Assembly (NCBI GenBank): GCA_037179385.1
Contig: CM074187.1
Location: 50,006,879-50,070,878 of the forward strand
Reading direction: 5' to 3'
Length of the DNA stretch: 64,000 nucleotides
Source of the DNA: Holothuria scabra
Lineage: Eukaryota; Echinodermata; Holothuroidea; Aspidochirotida; Holothuriidae
Shown here: one piece after another, positions 48,499 through 59,800 of the stretch
Numbering within the stretch: the stretch's first letter is position 1
How the letters are laid out: every line of letters begins with the position of its first letter
Notes under the pieces: model-generated
Told to the model about the DNA's origin: nothing
What the model saw: only the letters and a program-made list of their open reading frames with translations
Database searches by the model: none
Translations under genes and position numbers: made by a program

Positions 48499-48675
48499 CA
48501 TTGCGTTTTCTGCCGCAATAACGCAGAGTCTGAGGCTGTTTACTCCTCTCACACACTCAAGGATGGCTACCAGAACATTACATGCCCAATATTGCGGGCC
48601 TACACGTGTCCCATTTGTGGAGCTAATGGAGACCGGGCTCACACTATCAAATATTGCCCCTACAAGGCACAGTGA
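48499..48675 (+). CDS. nanos: Nanos exon 2, downstream copy (CCHC-CCHC zinc finger, C-terminus)
   Basis: Encodes 58 residues and a TGA stop. All eight zinc ligands are present with canonical Nanos spacing: Cys 2, 5, His 18, Cys 29 and Cys 37, 40, His 48, Cys 53 of the exon, with [13 protein letters not shown] between the knuckles. It starts [17 protein letters not shown] and ends [11 protein letters not shown]. This is the RNA-binding domain that acts with Pumilio. It differs from the upstream copy at 17 of the first 54 residues by eye, so the two are paralogs and not a very recent duplication. The acceptor is a T-rich tract ending TTCGCAG. The residue after CRNN is Ala where the upstream copy has Gly, a tolerated position. 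Confidence 0.92.
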   Translation, partial: HCVFCRNNAESEAVYSSHTLKDGYQNITCPILRAYTCPICGANGDRAHTIKYCPYKAQ

Positions 48676-49100
48676 AACGTCCATACTGCATCAATCATCC
48701 TGGAATATGGAGGGATATGTCTTACCCATCTTGTTGGAATCTCATATCATCTCACGGTGTTTAATTACATGTGATTCTTATCAATATTTAAGTCAGAATG
48801 TTTTAAATGTGCGTGTTTTAAAGTATCAGTAGCTGATTGTCAATTTGATTAAAGTCCTCTTTTTAAATATACTTTTATGGTCTTGCCCGGTACTCACTGT
48901 AAAAGTGAAAAATCGCGGAGCTTTTAAGTGAACGGGTTAAAGGGATCTGATTCGGGTCAGAGGTGCCATTTGCGACCTGAGGGGGTAATTAATGTGGGGG
49001 CAGGGGATAGGGGATGGGGTTTAGGTTGGAACAATTAGACGCATTGATGGCTAAACAAATTTTCCTCTGAAGAGTACAGACAGAATGAAGTGCAAGGTGG
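48676..49100 (+). terminator. 3' UTR of downstream nanos gene with ATTAAA signal
   Basis: An ATTAAA hexamer at 48848-48853 lies 173 bases after the stop and is the best nearby polyadenylation signal, followed by a T-rich stretch. No TGTANATA Pumilio element was seen in this short UTR. Beyond it, to 49100, nothing is recognised. Confidence 0.45.
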
Positions 49101-49102
49101 TC

Positions 49103-49560
49103 TTGATTCCTTGCGAAAGGCATGCAAAGAATCTATATGAACGAGGTGTGTGTATTTGTAAGTGTATAGGTATGGGAACCCTTTTCTTGTAAACACAATG
49201 CCTCAAGTAGTGCAATTGTGACCAACTCTCTCATATTTTGTGTGTGCAGGGTTGGCCATAATGAGTAGAGATGATCCCTTTTGTTCTGTGGGTACAGGCT
49301 AAAGGTCAGTTGGGTTCAACAGAGGCCAAAATTATGGTAATACCTCAGAAGTTGCTTGTAAGCACAATATCTCAAGAATAGTAACTGTGAGGGAGCTCAT
49401 ACTTAGCGTGATTGTCAATATTTCACATATGAACCCTATTATTTTGGGAGGTCGAGCCACTTGAACTCATGTGGGCTTTACGAGAGGTCAAAAATCTAAA
49501 CCTTGTCAACACAATATATCAGTGAGGGTAACTGTGAGGGATCTCGTAGATGTTACAGCA
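49103..49560 (+). mobile_element. Composite element, subfamily 2, partial copy
   Basis: Head GATTCCTTGCGAAAGGCATG with the inverted GCAAAGAATC, then a short GT tract and two to three highly diverged monomers (GGTCAGTTGGGTTCA-CAGAGG, CACAATATCTCAAGAATAG). Confidence 0.6.
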
Positions 49561-49679
49561 TGTGGCTCTTACCAGTACTGAGAAGTTGCACTCTGTTGTG
49601 TTCGGTCATTTAAGAAACTCAGAGATAAAAAAACTTGGCAGTTCAGAAGCAAGAAATCACATGGCCACATGGCTTTCTG

Positions 49680-49787
49680 GGGCCCATTCCACAAAGAGTT
49701 ACGCACAATCTTAAGTTTGATTCCTCATACTTAAGTCAACAGTAAATCATACTTAAGATTGTGCGTAACTCTTTGTGGAACGGGCCC
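49680..49787. mobile_element. 108-bp hairpin MITE
   Basis: Arms of about 36 bases, GGGCCCATTCCACAAAGAG...CACAATCTTAAG and CTTAAGATTGTG...CTCTTTGTGGAACGGGCCC, are inverted with a single mismatch. The loop is about 36 bases. No coding potential. Confidence 0.85.
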
Positions 49788-49849
49788 TTGGTTTACTCAA
49801 TTCACTTCTGTATGGAACCACCTCAATTGTGTCATGATAATTTTGAACC

Positions 49850-50627
49850 AATTTTTGGTTTCGATGATAAGAGAAACCTGTGCATTCATGATGGCATGTG
49901 CAGGTGTGTGTGTGTGTTTGTGTCAGTTTGAGAGGAAGGACCCTATTGTTTTTGGTGGTCAAAGATCATCTGGGGTCACCAGGGGTCAAAGTCTGAAAAC
50001 CTTGTTCACACGATATCTCAAGGTAAGGAAACTTGGATAGATTTCATATTTGGGTATGTGGATGCATTATGGTTCCTATTGCTTTTGACAGAGATCAAAG
50101 GTCATCTGAGGTCAGGAGGGGTCAAAGCCTGAAAATCTGGTTAATGCAATATCTCAAGATAGGAAACTTGGATAGATTTTATATTTGGCATGTATATATG
50201 CATTGTGGTCAGGAGATAGTCCCTATTGTTTTTAGCAGAGGTCAGAGGGCCTCTGGGGTCACCAGGGGTCAACATCTGAAAATCTTTTTAACCTGATATC
50301 TCAAGATAGGAAACTTGGATAGACTTTTATTGGGTTTGTGGGGTTATGGTCAGAAGGTTGTTCCCATCATTTTAGGCAGAGGCGAAAGGTCATCTGAGGT
50401 CAACGGGGGTCAAAGTGTGAAAATCTGGTTAATTCAATATCTTAAGAGAGGAAACTTAGATCCATTTCATATTTGGGTATGTGGATGGCTTTATAATCAG
50501 GAGTCCCAGCTGTTTTGGGCAAAGGTCACCTGGGGTCTGCGGAGGTCAAAGTCTGGAAACCTGGTAAGCACAATATCTCAAGATAGGAAACTCGTGTAGG
50601 TTACATATTTGGTATGTGGATGGGGTT
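49850..50627 (+). mobile_element. Composite element, subfamily 1, copy C (diverged monomers)
   Basis: Head TTTTTGGTTTCGATGATAAG followed by a short GT tract (49903-49922) and four to five diverged monomers. In most of these the half-site pair is altered (GATCAAAGGTCA, GAGGCGAAAGGTCA). It is followed without a tail by the head of copy D, so it may be 3'-truncated. Confidence 0.7.
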
Positions 50628-52945
50628 TTTGGTTTCGATGATAAGAGAGAAACCTATGCAACCATGATGGCGTGTGTATGTATGTGTGTGTGTGTGTGTG
50701 TTTGTGACACTTTGCTTGTTAGCACGATATCTCAAGATAGAAATGTCTGACAATTTTCAAACTTGATACATGGATGCCCCATATTGAGAGGAAGAACCCT
50801 ATTGTTTTTGGCGGAGGTCAAAGGTCATCTGGGGTCAGCAGGGGTCAATTTCTGAAAACTTTGTTAGCACGATATCTCAAGATATGTGGATGCGTTATGG
50901 TCAGAAGATGGTCCCTATTGTTTTTGGCGGAGGTCAAAGGTCATCTGGGGTCACTGGGGGTCAAAGTCTGAAAATCTCGTTAGCACAATATCTCAAGATA
51001 GGAAACTTGGATAGATTTCATATTTGGTATGTGGAAGCGTTATGGTCAGAAGATGGCCCCTATTGTTTTGGTGGAGGTCAAAGGTCATCTGGGGTCACCA
51101 GGGGTCAAAGTGTGAAAATCTTATTAGCACGATATTTCAAGATGGGGAACTTGGATAGATTTCATATTTGGTATGTGGATGTGTTATGGTCAGAAGATTG
51201 TTCATATTGTTTTCAGTGGAGGTCAAAGGTCATCTGGGGTCACCGGGGGTCATAGTCCGAAAAACTTGTCAACACAATATCTCAAGGGAGAAAAATTGGA
51301 TAGATTTCATATTTGGTTTGTGGATGCGTTTTGGTCAGAAGATGGTCCCTATTGTTTTTGGTGGAGGTCAAAGGTCATCTGGGGTCACCAGGGGTCAAAG
51401 TCTGAAAATCTTATTAGCACGATGATTCAAGATAGGGAACTTGGATAGATTTCATATTTGGTATGTGGATGTGTTTTGGTCAGAAGATGGGTCCCTATTT
51501 TTTGGTGGAGGTCAAAGGTCATCTGGGGTCACCAGGGGTCATTTTCTGAAAACTTTGTTAGCACGATATCTCAAGATAGGAAACTTGTATAGATTTCATA
51601 TTTGGTGTGTGGATGTTTTATTGTCAGAAGATGGTCCCTATTGTTTTTGACGGAGGTCAAAGGTCATCCGGGGTCACCGGGGGTCAAAGTCTGAAAATTT
51701 TGTTAGCACAATATCTCAAGATAGGAAACTTGGATAGGTTTCATATTTGGTATGTGGATGTGTTATGGTCACAAGATTGTTCATATTGTTTTTAGTGGAG
51801 GTCAAAGGTCATCTGGGGTCACCGGGGGTCAAAGTCTGAAAATCTTGTCAACACAATATCTGAAGGGAGGAAACTTGAATAGATTTCATATTTGGTTTGT
51901 GGATGCATTATAGTCAGAAGATGGTCCCTATTGTTTTCGGTGGAGGTCAAAGGTCATCTGGGGTCACTGGGGGTCAAAGTCTGAAAATCTTGTCAACACA
52001 ATATCTCAAGGGAGGAAACGTGGATAGATTTCATATTTGGTTTGTGGATGTGTTTTGGTCAGAAGATGGTTCATATTGTTTTTAGTGGAGGTCAAAGGTC
52101 ATCTGGGGTCACCGGGGGTCAAAGTCTGAAAATCTTGTCAACACAATATCTGAAGGGAGGAAACTTGAATAGATTTCATATTTGGTTTGTGGATGCATTA
52201 TAGTCAGAAGATGGTCCCTATTGTTTTTGGTGGAGGTTTAAGGTCATCTGGGGTCACCAGGGGTCAAAGTGTGAAAATCTTATTAGCACGATATTTCAAG
52301 ATAGGGAACATGGATAGATTTCATATTTGGTATGTGGGTGTGTTATGGTCAGAAGATGGTACCTTTTGTTTTTGGTGGAGGTCAAAGGTCATCTGGGGTC
52401 ACTGGGGGTCAAAGTCTGAAAATCTTGTCAACACAATATCTCAAGGGAGGAAACTTGGATAGATTTCATATTTGGTTTGGTGATGCATTATCGTCAGAGG
52501 ATGGTCCTTATTGGTTTTGGTGAAGGTCAAAGGTCATCTGGGGTCACCGGGGGTCAAAGTGAAAATCTTGTTAGCACAATATTTCAAGATAGGGAACTTG
52601 GATAGATTTCATATTTGATATGTGGATGTGTTATTGTCAGAAGATGGTTGATATTGTTTTTGGTGGCAGTCAAAGGTCATCTGGGGTCACTGGGGGTCAA
52701 AGTCTGAAAATCTTGTCAACACAATATCTCAATGGAGGAAACTTGAATAGATTTCATATTTGGTTTGTGGATGCATTATAGTCAGAGGATGGTCCCTATT
52801 GGTTTTGGTAAAGGTCAAAGGTCATCCGGGGTCACCGGGGGGACAACAATATCACAAGGTAGGGAACTTGGATAGATTTCATATTTGGAATATGAATGGG
52901 TTAAAGTTAGGAGATGGTCCCTACAGAGATGCCAAGTATCTTGAT
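50628..52945 (+). repeat. Long ~145-bp tandem array of composite element copy D
   Basis: A head (GGTTTCGATGATAAGAGAG) and GT tract (50670-50702) are followed by about fifteen monomers. The AGGTCAAAGGTCA cores fall at about 50815, 50931, 51075, 51220, 51365, 51509, 51653, 51799, 51943, 52088, 52379, 52525 and 52811, a 143-147-bp period after the first. Most monomers also carry GGGGTCACCNGGGGTCAAAG, CTGAAAATCTTGTNANCAC and GATATCTCAAGATAGGAAAC. The array is not coding: the period is not a multiple of three and each frame stays open only briefly. Confidence 0.9.
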
Positions 52946-53959
52946 TTAGGTGGAATAATTACCATTTTCACCCTCGATTCCGCAATTACGAATATCCTCC
53001 AAAAATTGCTCTTTTCACATGTTAAGGATCTTTCTTGAAATCTCAAAGTGTCTAGCTCCCTAAACTGAAAAGTTTAGGCCAAAATTGTATGGTTCGAATG
53101 AGCAAGTGGGCTAGTACTTTCTGCCTAGGCTTAACGTAGGCCTAAGTTAGGCCTAGCCGATGCTACATCTTTCACAAAGCAGAATCGAGTACTGAAGAGG
53201 ATCAACAAAAATCCACTTGGCCAAGAACATCAAAAATATTTAAAAGGCATTGGTAAAAACCCTTATACAACAATCTGCAGTACTTTTGTGAGCTTTAGGT
53301 GTTAAGTTTTTCCCTGCGATGTAATTTTCTTCATCATGTTTAATGTCTTGGCACTTTTGCCATTGCCTAATGGCCTTCGGCCTAATGTATAGCATATATG
53401 TACATTTTGAACCTACCGGTATTCTACACATTTATGTTTCTGTGTAATATCCTTAGGCTAGCCTAGTGGGAAATTAAGCTTTCCTACCAATATTTTATTT
53501 GTTCTAGAACATGATATAAAGCATGCAGCAGCATATTTTGGTAGCAGGGTGGGATCTGCAGTGGGGGAAAACTTACGAAATTCTCCCATATATATTTGTG
53601 TTATGAGAAGCTGTTCAAAAGTCCTCCCAAATATATTTGTGTTACGAAGTGTCATTGCAAAATAATGTCTCGGCTCTGCAGTATTTATGGGGTTGGTTCA
53701 AACCTCTGCACTGAAATCTAACCCTCATAAAAGTCTTAAAAGTATTATTAAACCTTTCAGCTGGAAAGGATGGAGAGATGGTCCTTAGTTTACAGTGTTG
53801 TGAACTCTCAAGACTTTTTGCATGTAATTATACAAAACCATCAAAACCATCATTATGTCATTTCTTAATTGTACCATGGTTTTTTTAGGGTTGCCCTAGC
53901 ATGAGGGGGTCCACTTTTAAAGAAGTTTGCATGATTCCTATTTTTCATTTCTTGAAGTC
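52946..53959. other. Unique spacer inside or between composite elements
   Basis: No monomer or gene is recognised. A GTAGGCCTAAGTTAGGCCTA stretch at about 53126-53150 is locally repetitive. The ORFs are unsupported. Confidence 0.4.
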
Positions 53960-54695
53960 AGCTCGAAGCCTTTTGAAATTGCAATGTGTAGAGGTTAAAT
54001 GTTTTGTAGGGTCACTAGTGGTCAAAATGTGAATGACAACCTTGTTTAATAGGTGTTAACACATCTTAAAGTGGGAGACTTAAATAGATTTCAAGTGTGG
54101 TTTGTGAATGCTTATGGTAAGAAGATGATCCCTATTTTTGGTGGGGGGGGGGGGGGGGCAAAGGTCATGTGGGAAAACAAAATTATTTTTTTGAACATGT
54201 TAGTATAACATTTGAATGAGAAGATAATGGTACATGATGGGATTATTTGAAACGGAACGTTTGTGTATCATCGAAACCTCAATGCAGTTTTGCATTGGTG
54301 GAGGTCAAAGGTCATCTCAGATCTGGGGTCACTGTGCTCGAAGTCTGAAAAACCTTTTCAAAATTTCAAAATAGCTGTCCGTCTGTTTGTCTGTATGTAG
54401 GTATGTTTTCTCATCTATCTATCTATTTACCTTTCTGTGGCTTTTATTGGAGGTCCAAATAGGTGTTAACACATCTTAAGGTGGGAAACTGAAATAGATT
54501 TTCCATATGTGGATTCTCATCATGGTGAGAAGATGATCCCTATTTTTGTTGGGGAGGTCAAAGCCTCAAAGGTCATGTGGTATAACAAATTCTTTTTTGA
54601 ACATGCTGACATTTGGGTGAGAAGATAATGGTACATGATGGGATTTTTTTAAATAGAACATTAATGTATCGTCGAAAGCTCAATGCATGTTTTCA
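53960..54695 (+). mobile_element. Composite element 3' parts, two tails
   Basis: Two diverged monomer-plus-tail blocks. The first ends near 54290 and the second near 54690, each with GAGAAGATAATGGTACATGA and then ATCGAAACCTCAATGCA or a close variant. A G run lies at 54142-54158. The exact half-site pair occurs once, near 54303. Confidence 0.65.
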
Positions 54696-56499
54696 TTCCC
54701 CTTAACTGGCCCTTGTTTCTCAGGACTGTTCTGAATTTTAAAAGTGGATGTAATCTGTAACAAAGATTTGGATTTAACGTACATGAAAGAAGGGAACCTT
54801 GAATGCTTTTTTGGTTTAAGACTTTTAGTGATGGAGGGAGAAAAAAATACTGTTTATTCCTGATGGCATGCCTGAATGTATGAATATATACAATGTGGAT
54901 ACATGTGTACTGTGTGTCATGTATTTGTAATATTGCCTGTAAACGTTGTATTTCAAAAAGTGCCGAGACACTGTTGTGAAAATATAGTACTAAGTACCAC
55001 TTTCACCGGAGGGCAGTTAAGGTCAGACTGGGGTCCCTGGCTGGGGGGCCCATGGGGATTGAAAATTTGCAGACTTTGCCAACAAGATATACCTAGTTGT
55101 TGCTAATGGAAGTTGAAAAGGTTTCATGTATGTATGATATGCAAATGTATTAGGGGAATAAATAGCATCATTACATCTAGTCTAAAATTATGTGAAGTGA
55201 TGATGACATCGCCACAGAGGCTGAGCAGACCAGGTTGGAAAAAATATGTACATATAGCAACATGCAGGTTACAATTAAATCATATACAATTGCTTCAGGA
55301 TCATGGGTTTCTGAATCAGTATGGGCTGTGGATTCGCGCATGCATGTTTTTGATTTTGATATAAATTCTTAGCTTGTTTTCTTGTGGATAAGGACGGTTT
55401 TCTTAATGTTACACTTGATGAAGTTTAATTTGCTTGTCATGAAGATATGTATAAATGTATCAAATTTGTATTATACGACGTCATTTCTTCCTTTTTTTAG
55501 CTGCCAAGTTAGTGTTGTGTGGAGTTCCATAAACATTACAAATTTTTGCATAGTATTGATTAGTTATGTATGGCGCATGTGCCTGTTTAACATTCTGTTA
55601 GAAAACTTGGGAAGGGATTCAAAAGCCTTGAATATGTTTTAAAATTCGGAGAAATTGTTTGAATATGACGCCTTGGATATGTCATCAAAATTTGCACTAA
55701 GGTGATGATTTTCCATTCTCGCTTATAATTATTTGTAAAATCAAAATGACTTTTCACTCTAAATATCAATATTTATTGTTTCCAAACTTCTCTAATTTTG
55801 TCATTTTATGGGAAGAAGAAAGTGAAGATTTGATCAGCATGTAGTCAGAAGTCATTTCAGTTGATTCCCCAGAAAGAGAAGGAACCCTGTTGTATTTTAT
55901 TGTCAAGATTTAAAAGTTTCCCTCTGGCCTTGCTTCCTTCAACCTAGTTGGTGTAGATGATCCTGTATAGTCGCGTCTTCAATGGAAAGGGGCGGCATAT
56001 AGAAGTTTGGTATGGTCGGTCACAGAGACCATTTAACATGTAGTGAGTGCCAAGACGAAAATGATGTGGGCAGAGGAGTTAGACCGAGTCATTGCTATTA
56101 AAGGGTGGCACTGTGGGAGCTATCACTGTTTGTTTTTGCCTCGTGATGAAAAGTTCAAAAGCCCTTTTTCTTTCCCCATATTAAATGTTAAAATTTTACA
56201 GCAACTTTCTCTAAAATTTGGACAGATATTAACGGAAATTGCTTGGAAGAGACTCTTGAAATTTCTAGTGCCATAGTGGTCTGGATTCCTGCCTCTAGCA
56301 GTTCAGATACTTCATCATCCATTTACCTTTCTTCTACCTTGGGTATTGTTTGTGAATTTTATTGTTCTAGCATATGTATTTAAGATTGGATGGTTGGTAT
56401 GGTATAAGAATTGTTGAAATTATTTTGCTAGTAGCGTTTGAAATGATTTATAATAATGGTTACAAATATCACATTTCCCATTGCCCACAGATCGATAAT
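54696..56499. other. Intergenic, no gene recognised
   Basis: T-rich sequence with no domain in any frame. A short monomer-like GTCAGACTGGGGTCCC trace occurs near 55023. Confidence 0.35.
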
Positions 56500-56695
56500 T
56501 ACTTAGCAGCCTACCCCTGTGGGGTAGTTGGGGTTGTAGAATAAGCCCATTATGGTAATTTCCGTCTTTGGAAAGAGGTGACTAAACTATACTTTGAACT
56601 ATACTTTAAAAACAAATTTAAACTTTGCACTTTCTACGAGTTGATTAACACTTATAAATCACATTCATGTTGGTGTGTAGTTAAATTCGTCTAAC
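56500..56695 (+). mobile_element. SINE-like element with LINE-type 3' tail, copy 2
   Basis: Matches 20490-20695: GGGTTGTAGAATA, GGAAAGAGGTGACTAAAC and a tail CATGTTGGTGTGTAGTTAAA. Confidence 0.6.
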
Positions 56696-57959
56696 TTACT
56701 TGGCTGCCATGTAACATGGTGTAGCCAAGAAAGATGTAATTAAAAGAGGACGGAAGTGAGAAGGGGTGGGGGGAATCGGAAGTGGAAGAGGGGAAAGAGC
56801 TAAACATACTTTCCACATAATAGGCTACCAACAAACGAAACCTAACACCCAGAGAGCATACCTTGCCTATTTTGCATTTTTGGCCTTGCTGCAAACCTCA
56901 AAAGAATTCTTCAGTCATGTCACAAGTTTTTAAGTTTGAGCCTCAAACAGCTTCCATCTCATGCAATTCTCAAGTACAATTGACAGAAATTCTCGAACAT
57001 TAGTGTCTCAAGGGGCAGAACAATTCGAAATTAGTGGATAATATTTGCAGATACTAACAGCCTGCGCAGTTGTTTATGCTTTCTTTCTCACATCATGTTT
57101 GGGGTGTTCCGTATGGCGACCCAAAAAGGAAAGGTACAAAGTGAGGGGTGCAGGCAAACAGTATATTGCCGAGATACTTGTTACTCTCCCCTCAACCCTC
57201 TTTCCTCATTCCCTCTGTTCATAGATCAGTGTGAGTAGTGAGTGGATATTTGGTTGGGTGAGACAATAGTGAGATCATTTTTTTGCGGTTAATAAATTAA
57301 GTAAATGTGGTTAGATCAATTTCACCAGCCAGCTGTTTTCAAAACTTTGTCAGTGCGGGATAAGTTGGTTTAAATGTGTTTTGCACTCCTGTTTATTCCA
57401 AGGAATACGAGGAAGGCTGTTTGAATTGCAGAACCGACCCGGGGTCATGTTAGGGGGAGATTTGCTTATATTTGGGCATAATAGACGGGAAGGTAATTAA
57501 TTTCTTCATGAAAGAAAGGGAGTGTGCAAGTGTGAAGTGAACAATTGGACAAAAATGGGAATGTGTGTATGAATTTTAATGTAGTCGTGCTTGGCTTGAA
57601 TGACTGCATTGGTGTAAAAGTAAAGTATTGTCTTTAAAAAAGTTATTTTAAATCGCCGAGGTTGGTCTACCTTTTAGATGTAATAGGATGATAATTTTAA
57701 CAACGCTTTACTATGTGTAATTTGTCTGAAAGACAAGTCTCAAATCTCATTTTGTGAAATCCTGTAAATAAAATTGATTTCTTCGGAAACGGTCTTTTGA
57801 GTCTTTATTCAGAGATGCTATAGGTAACTGGAAAAGGTTGAAATTGGTCTAGGGTCTCGCAAGGATTTCGTTCGCACAAGAAGCACTGTCACCATGGAAA
57901 GGACAGATTTAACAGACGCCACCACTGTGCAAAATGTTATCATTAGTGTCTTGAGACAT
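56696..57959. other. Intergenic; lone AATAAA at 57767
   Basis: Contains a canonical AATAAA at 57767-57772 within TGTAAATAAAATTG. It could end an unidentified plus-strand transcript, but no coding exon is visible upstream, so no gene is assigned. Confidence 0.3.
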
Positions 57960-58045
57960 TGATTTGCTTGCGGCTAGCCTGCATAGCGCGTATGTGGCGG
58001 CGATCTGGACGAAAAAAGTTCGTCCGCCCCGCGGACGAACTTTGC
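57960..58045. repeat. Dispersed repeat, inverted relative to 8440-8500
   Basis: Contains CTGGACGAAAAAAGTTCG followed by TCCGCCCCGCGG, the reverse complement of the 8476-8500 block. It also has an internal hairpin, GTTCGTCCGC/GCGGACGAAC. Confidence 0.6.
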
Positions 58046-58954
58046 CGTGTCCAATATTCCACGTTAGGGGTGTTGTTTCGTTTGAAAAGCTGCACAAATT
58101 TACATCACTTAACTATAAAATGACAACCCTCGAGCCAAAAAAAACCAACGGACTACAGAAAATGCTGACATTTTAGGAACTTCGGGGAAAGCAAATGGAG
58201 CAGTTTCGACTTACCCAAGCGGAATGTTTTGAATATGCGCATGAGCAAAGTCCCTTGAGCAGACTCACAAAATTTCATTCCCAGGTAATTTAATCCTGGC
58301 AGCTATCCGTTGCCCCCCACCCAAGAAAGGGAAACTTCATCAACACCAAGATTTTGGAAAAGTGGCAGTTTTCAGCTTTTTCAAATAGATGCTGTTCGGT
58401 GATGCACGGTGGGGTTGTTCGACCTAGGACTGAAACATAAAAATACATCATCCTGTAAAAACGAGGAGGGGGTCCACACGTCCCCCTGATTTGACAGTGT
58501 TATTAACGGCGAAACAATAGTATTGCACAACAGTGAGCGTACCGTGTTGAAATGAATTTGTGACCCTCTGAGGATACTTTCGGTGGTGACACGGAATATA
58601 AACTTGCAGTGTAATACCCAGTTTATTCGTCAAAGCATGGCCGTAGTCAAAGAGGAGTTACAGGGGCGGATCCAGGGTGGTGTTCCGGGAGGATCGGAAG
58701 TGCCATTGCCGTCCTAAGAGAGAGGTATGAGAAGGGGTATTCCCTCCCCTCTGGAATATGTTCCCACTTCAAAAAGGTCCTGCGATGATTTTAGCGCACT
58801 TAACCATTATGTAAAGGTAAAACTTGCTGCAATGAAAATTGATGTGCATCGAGCACAATTAAGCCGGAAATTACTAGGCTTTGACCTTGACAAGGGGGGG
58901 GGGGGCTAGCAGATGGCCCAGCTTCGACTTTTGTACTGAAATACCTGGTTTTTG
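58046..58954. other. Intergenic, no gene recognised
   Basis: Nothing supported. G run at 58897-58906. Confidence 0.35.
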
Positions 58955-59140
58955 CGAGACTGCGTGGCCAAGTGGTTACAGCATCAGACTTGAGGTTGGT
59001 AGGTCGAGTCCTGGTCGGGCCATACCCAAAATTAAACCTACTGCCATCGTGCTTGGTGCTCAGCATAAGCAATGGAGTAGGGAAAATAAGCTATCGAGCC
59101 ACAATTGGAAAAAAGGCCATGGCCGGCTCAACTCGAACCA
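58955..59140 (+). mobile_element. tRNA-derived SINE, interrupted
   Basis: tRNA-like head with A box TGGCCAAGTGGTTACAGC and B box GGTCGAGTCCTGG, then body CAGCATAAGCAATGGAGTAG and GAGCCACAATTGGAAAAAAG. Same family as 20275-20478. The head continues into the body without a 3' tRNA acceptor stem match, so this is not a functional tRNA gene. Confidence 0.8.
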
Positions 59141-59402
59141 ATCCCCGGTAAATATTCCAGTTGACCAATCCAACTGGGACCCAGTTCAACCCAGCTGGTC
59201 TTGTTCCCGCAAATCCCGTACAAAATCAACTGGGTTGAACTGGGGTACCGGCTTTCAACTGGATTGACTTCATTCCACCCAGTTGAATTTGTTCCAATTC
59301 CCATATTAAATTAAGTGGATTTAACTGGGTTCTAACTGGACCCAGTTGAACCCAGTTTAACTGGGTTCTGGGTTCAACTGGAATTTTGACAAGGGATTGG
59401 TT
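59136..59402. mobile_element. Palindromic MITE rich in CCCAGTTGAA, inserted in SINE
   Basis: Bounded by AACCAATCCC and GGGATTGGTT. The interior is made of CAACTGGGA-CCCAGTTG motifs in inverted order. The SINE body appears to resume after it (GGAAACTAGGCCTTGAAAC), by comparison with the uninterrupted piece at 59717-59800. Its composition and layout resemble the CCCAGCTGGG element at 14057-14372. Confidence 0.7.
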
Positions 59403-59716
59403 GGAAACTAGGCCTTGAAACTACAACTAATTTTGCCCGTCAGTGGACGTGGTTTACCAATTGTGACCTAACGTGAAAACACTCTCGATGGTTTTGGGTC
59501 TCAATGATAATTTTCAGACTAGATAAAATAATTATGAAACTTGCAAATTAAGATTTTAGTCTGAGTTCGCGTGGACGCTACAGTTCACTCTAAGGTAGGC
59601 TAGTTCTTCCATGGTTCCTTATGGCCTGGCTGGACGAAACGACACACTTGATTTGTAAGGAGAACTGTCATTTTAATTTCCGACGTACATGCTTGCAAAC
59701 TGGCGTTCCAAATGTG

Positions 59717-59800
59717 TTTGGCTATTGAGCCACAACTGGAAAAAGACCGTGGCCGATTCGACCTAACCCAATTGATTAGAAACTGAGCCTAAAACTCCAT
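59717..59800 (+). mobile_element. SINE body fragment
   Basis: GGCTATTGAGCCACAACTGG, then AAAAAGACCGTGGCCGATTC and CGACCTAACCC, matching the 3' half of the SINE at 58955. The tRNA head is missing. Confidence 0.6.

Noticed and set aside
50884..52523. Overlapping ORFs with repeated GGQRSSGVTGGQSLKI peptides that look like a repeat protein
   Set aside because: They are translations of the ~145-bp minisatellite. The period is not a multiple of three, so each frame recurs only by drift, there is no start or splice context, and substitutions do not favour the peptide.
45885..52945. CRISPR-like regular repeats
   Set aside because: Monomers are contiguous and conserved throughout with no unique spacers. 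The context is a eukaryotic genome.
57240..57790. 3' UTR of an unknown gene ending at AATAAA 57767
   Set aside because: A lone hexamer in AT-rich DNA. No coding exon or splice structure can be tied to it.
58960..59032. Possible tRNA gene
   Set aside because: A and B boxes are present, but the sequence continues into a body shared with 20275-20478 and the acceptor stem does not close well. It is a SINE head.
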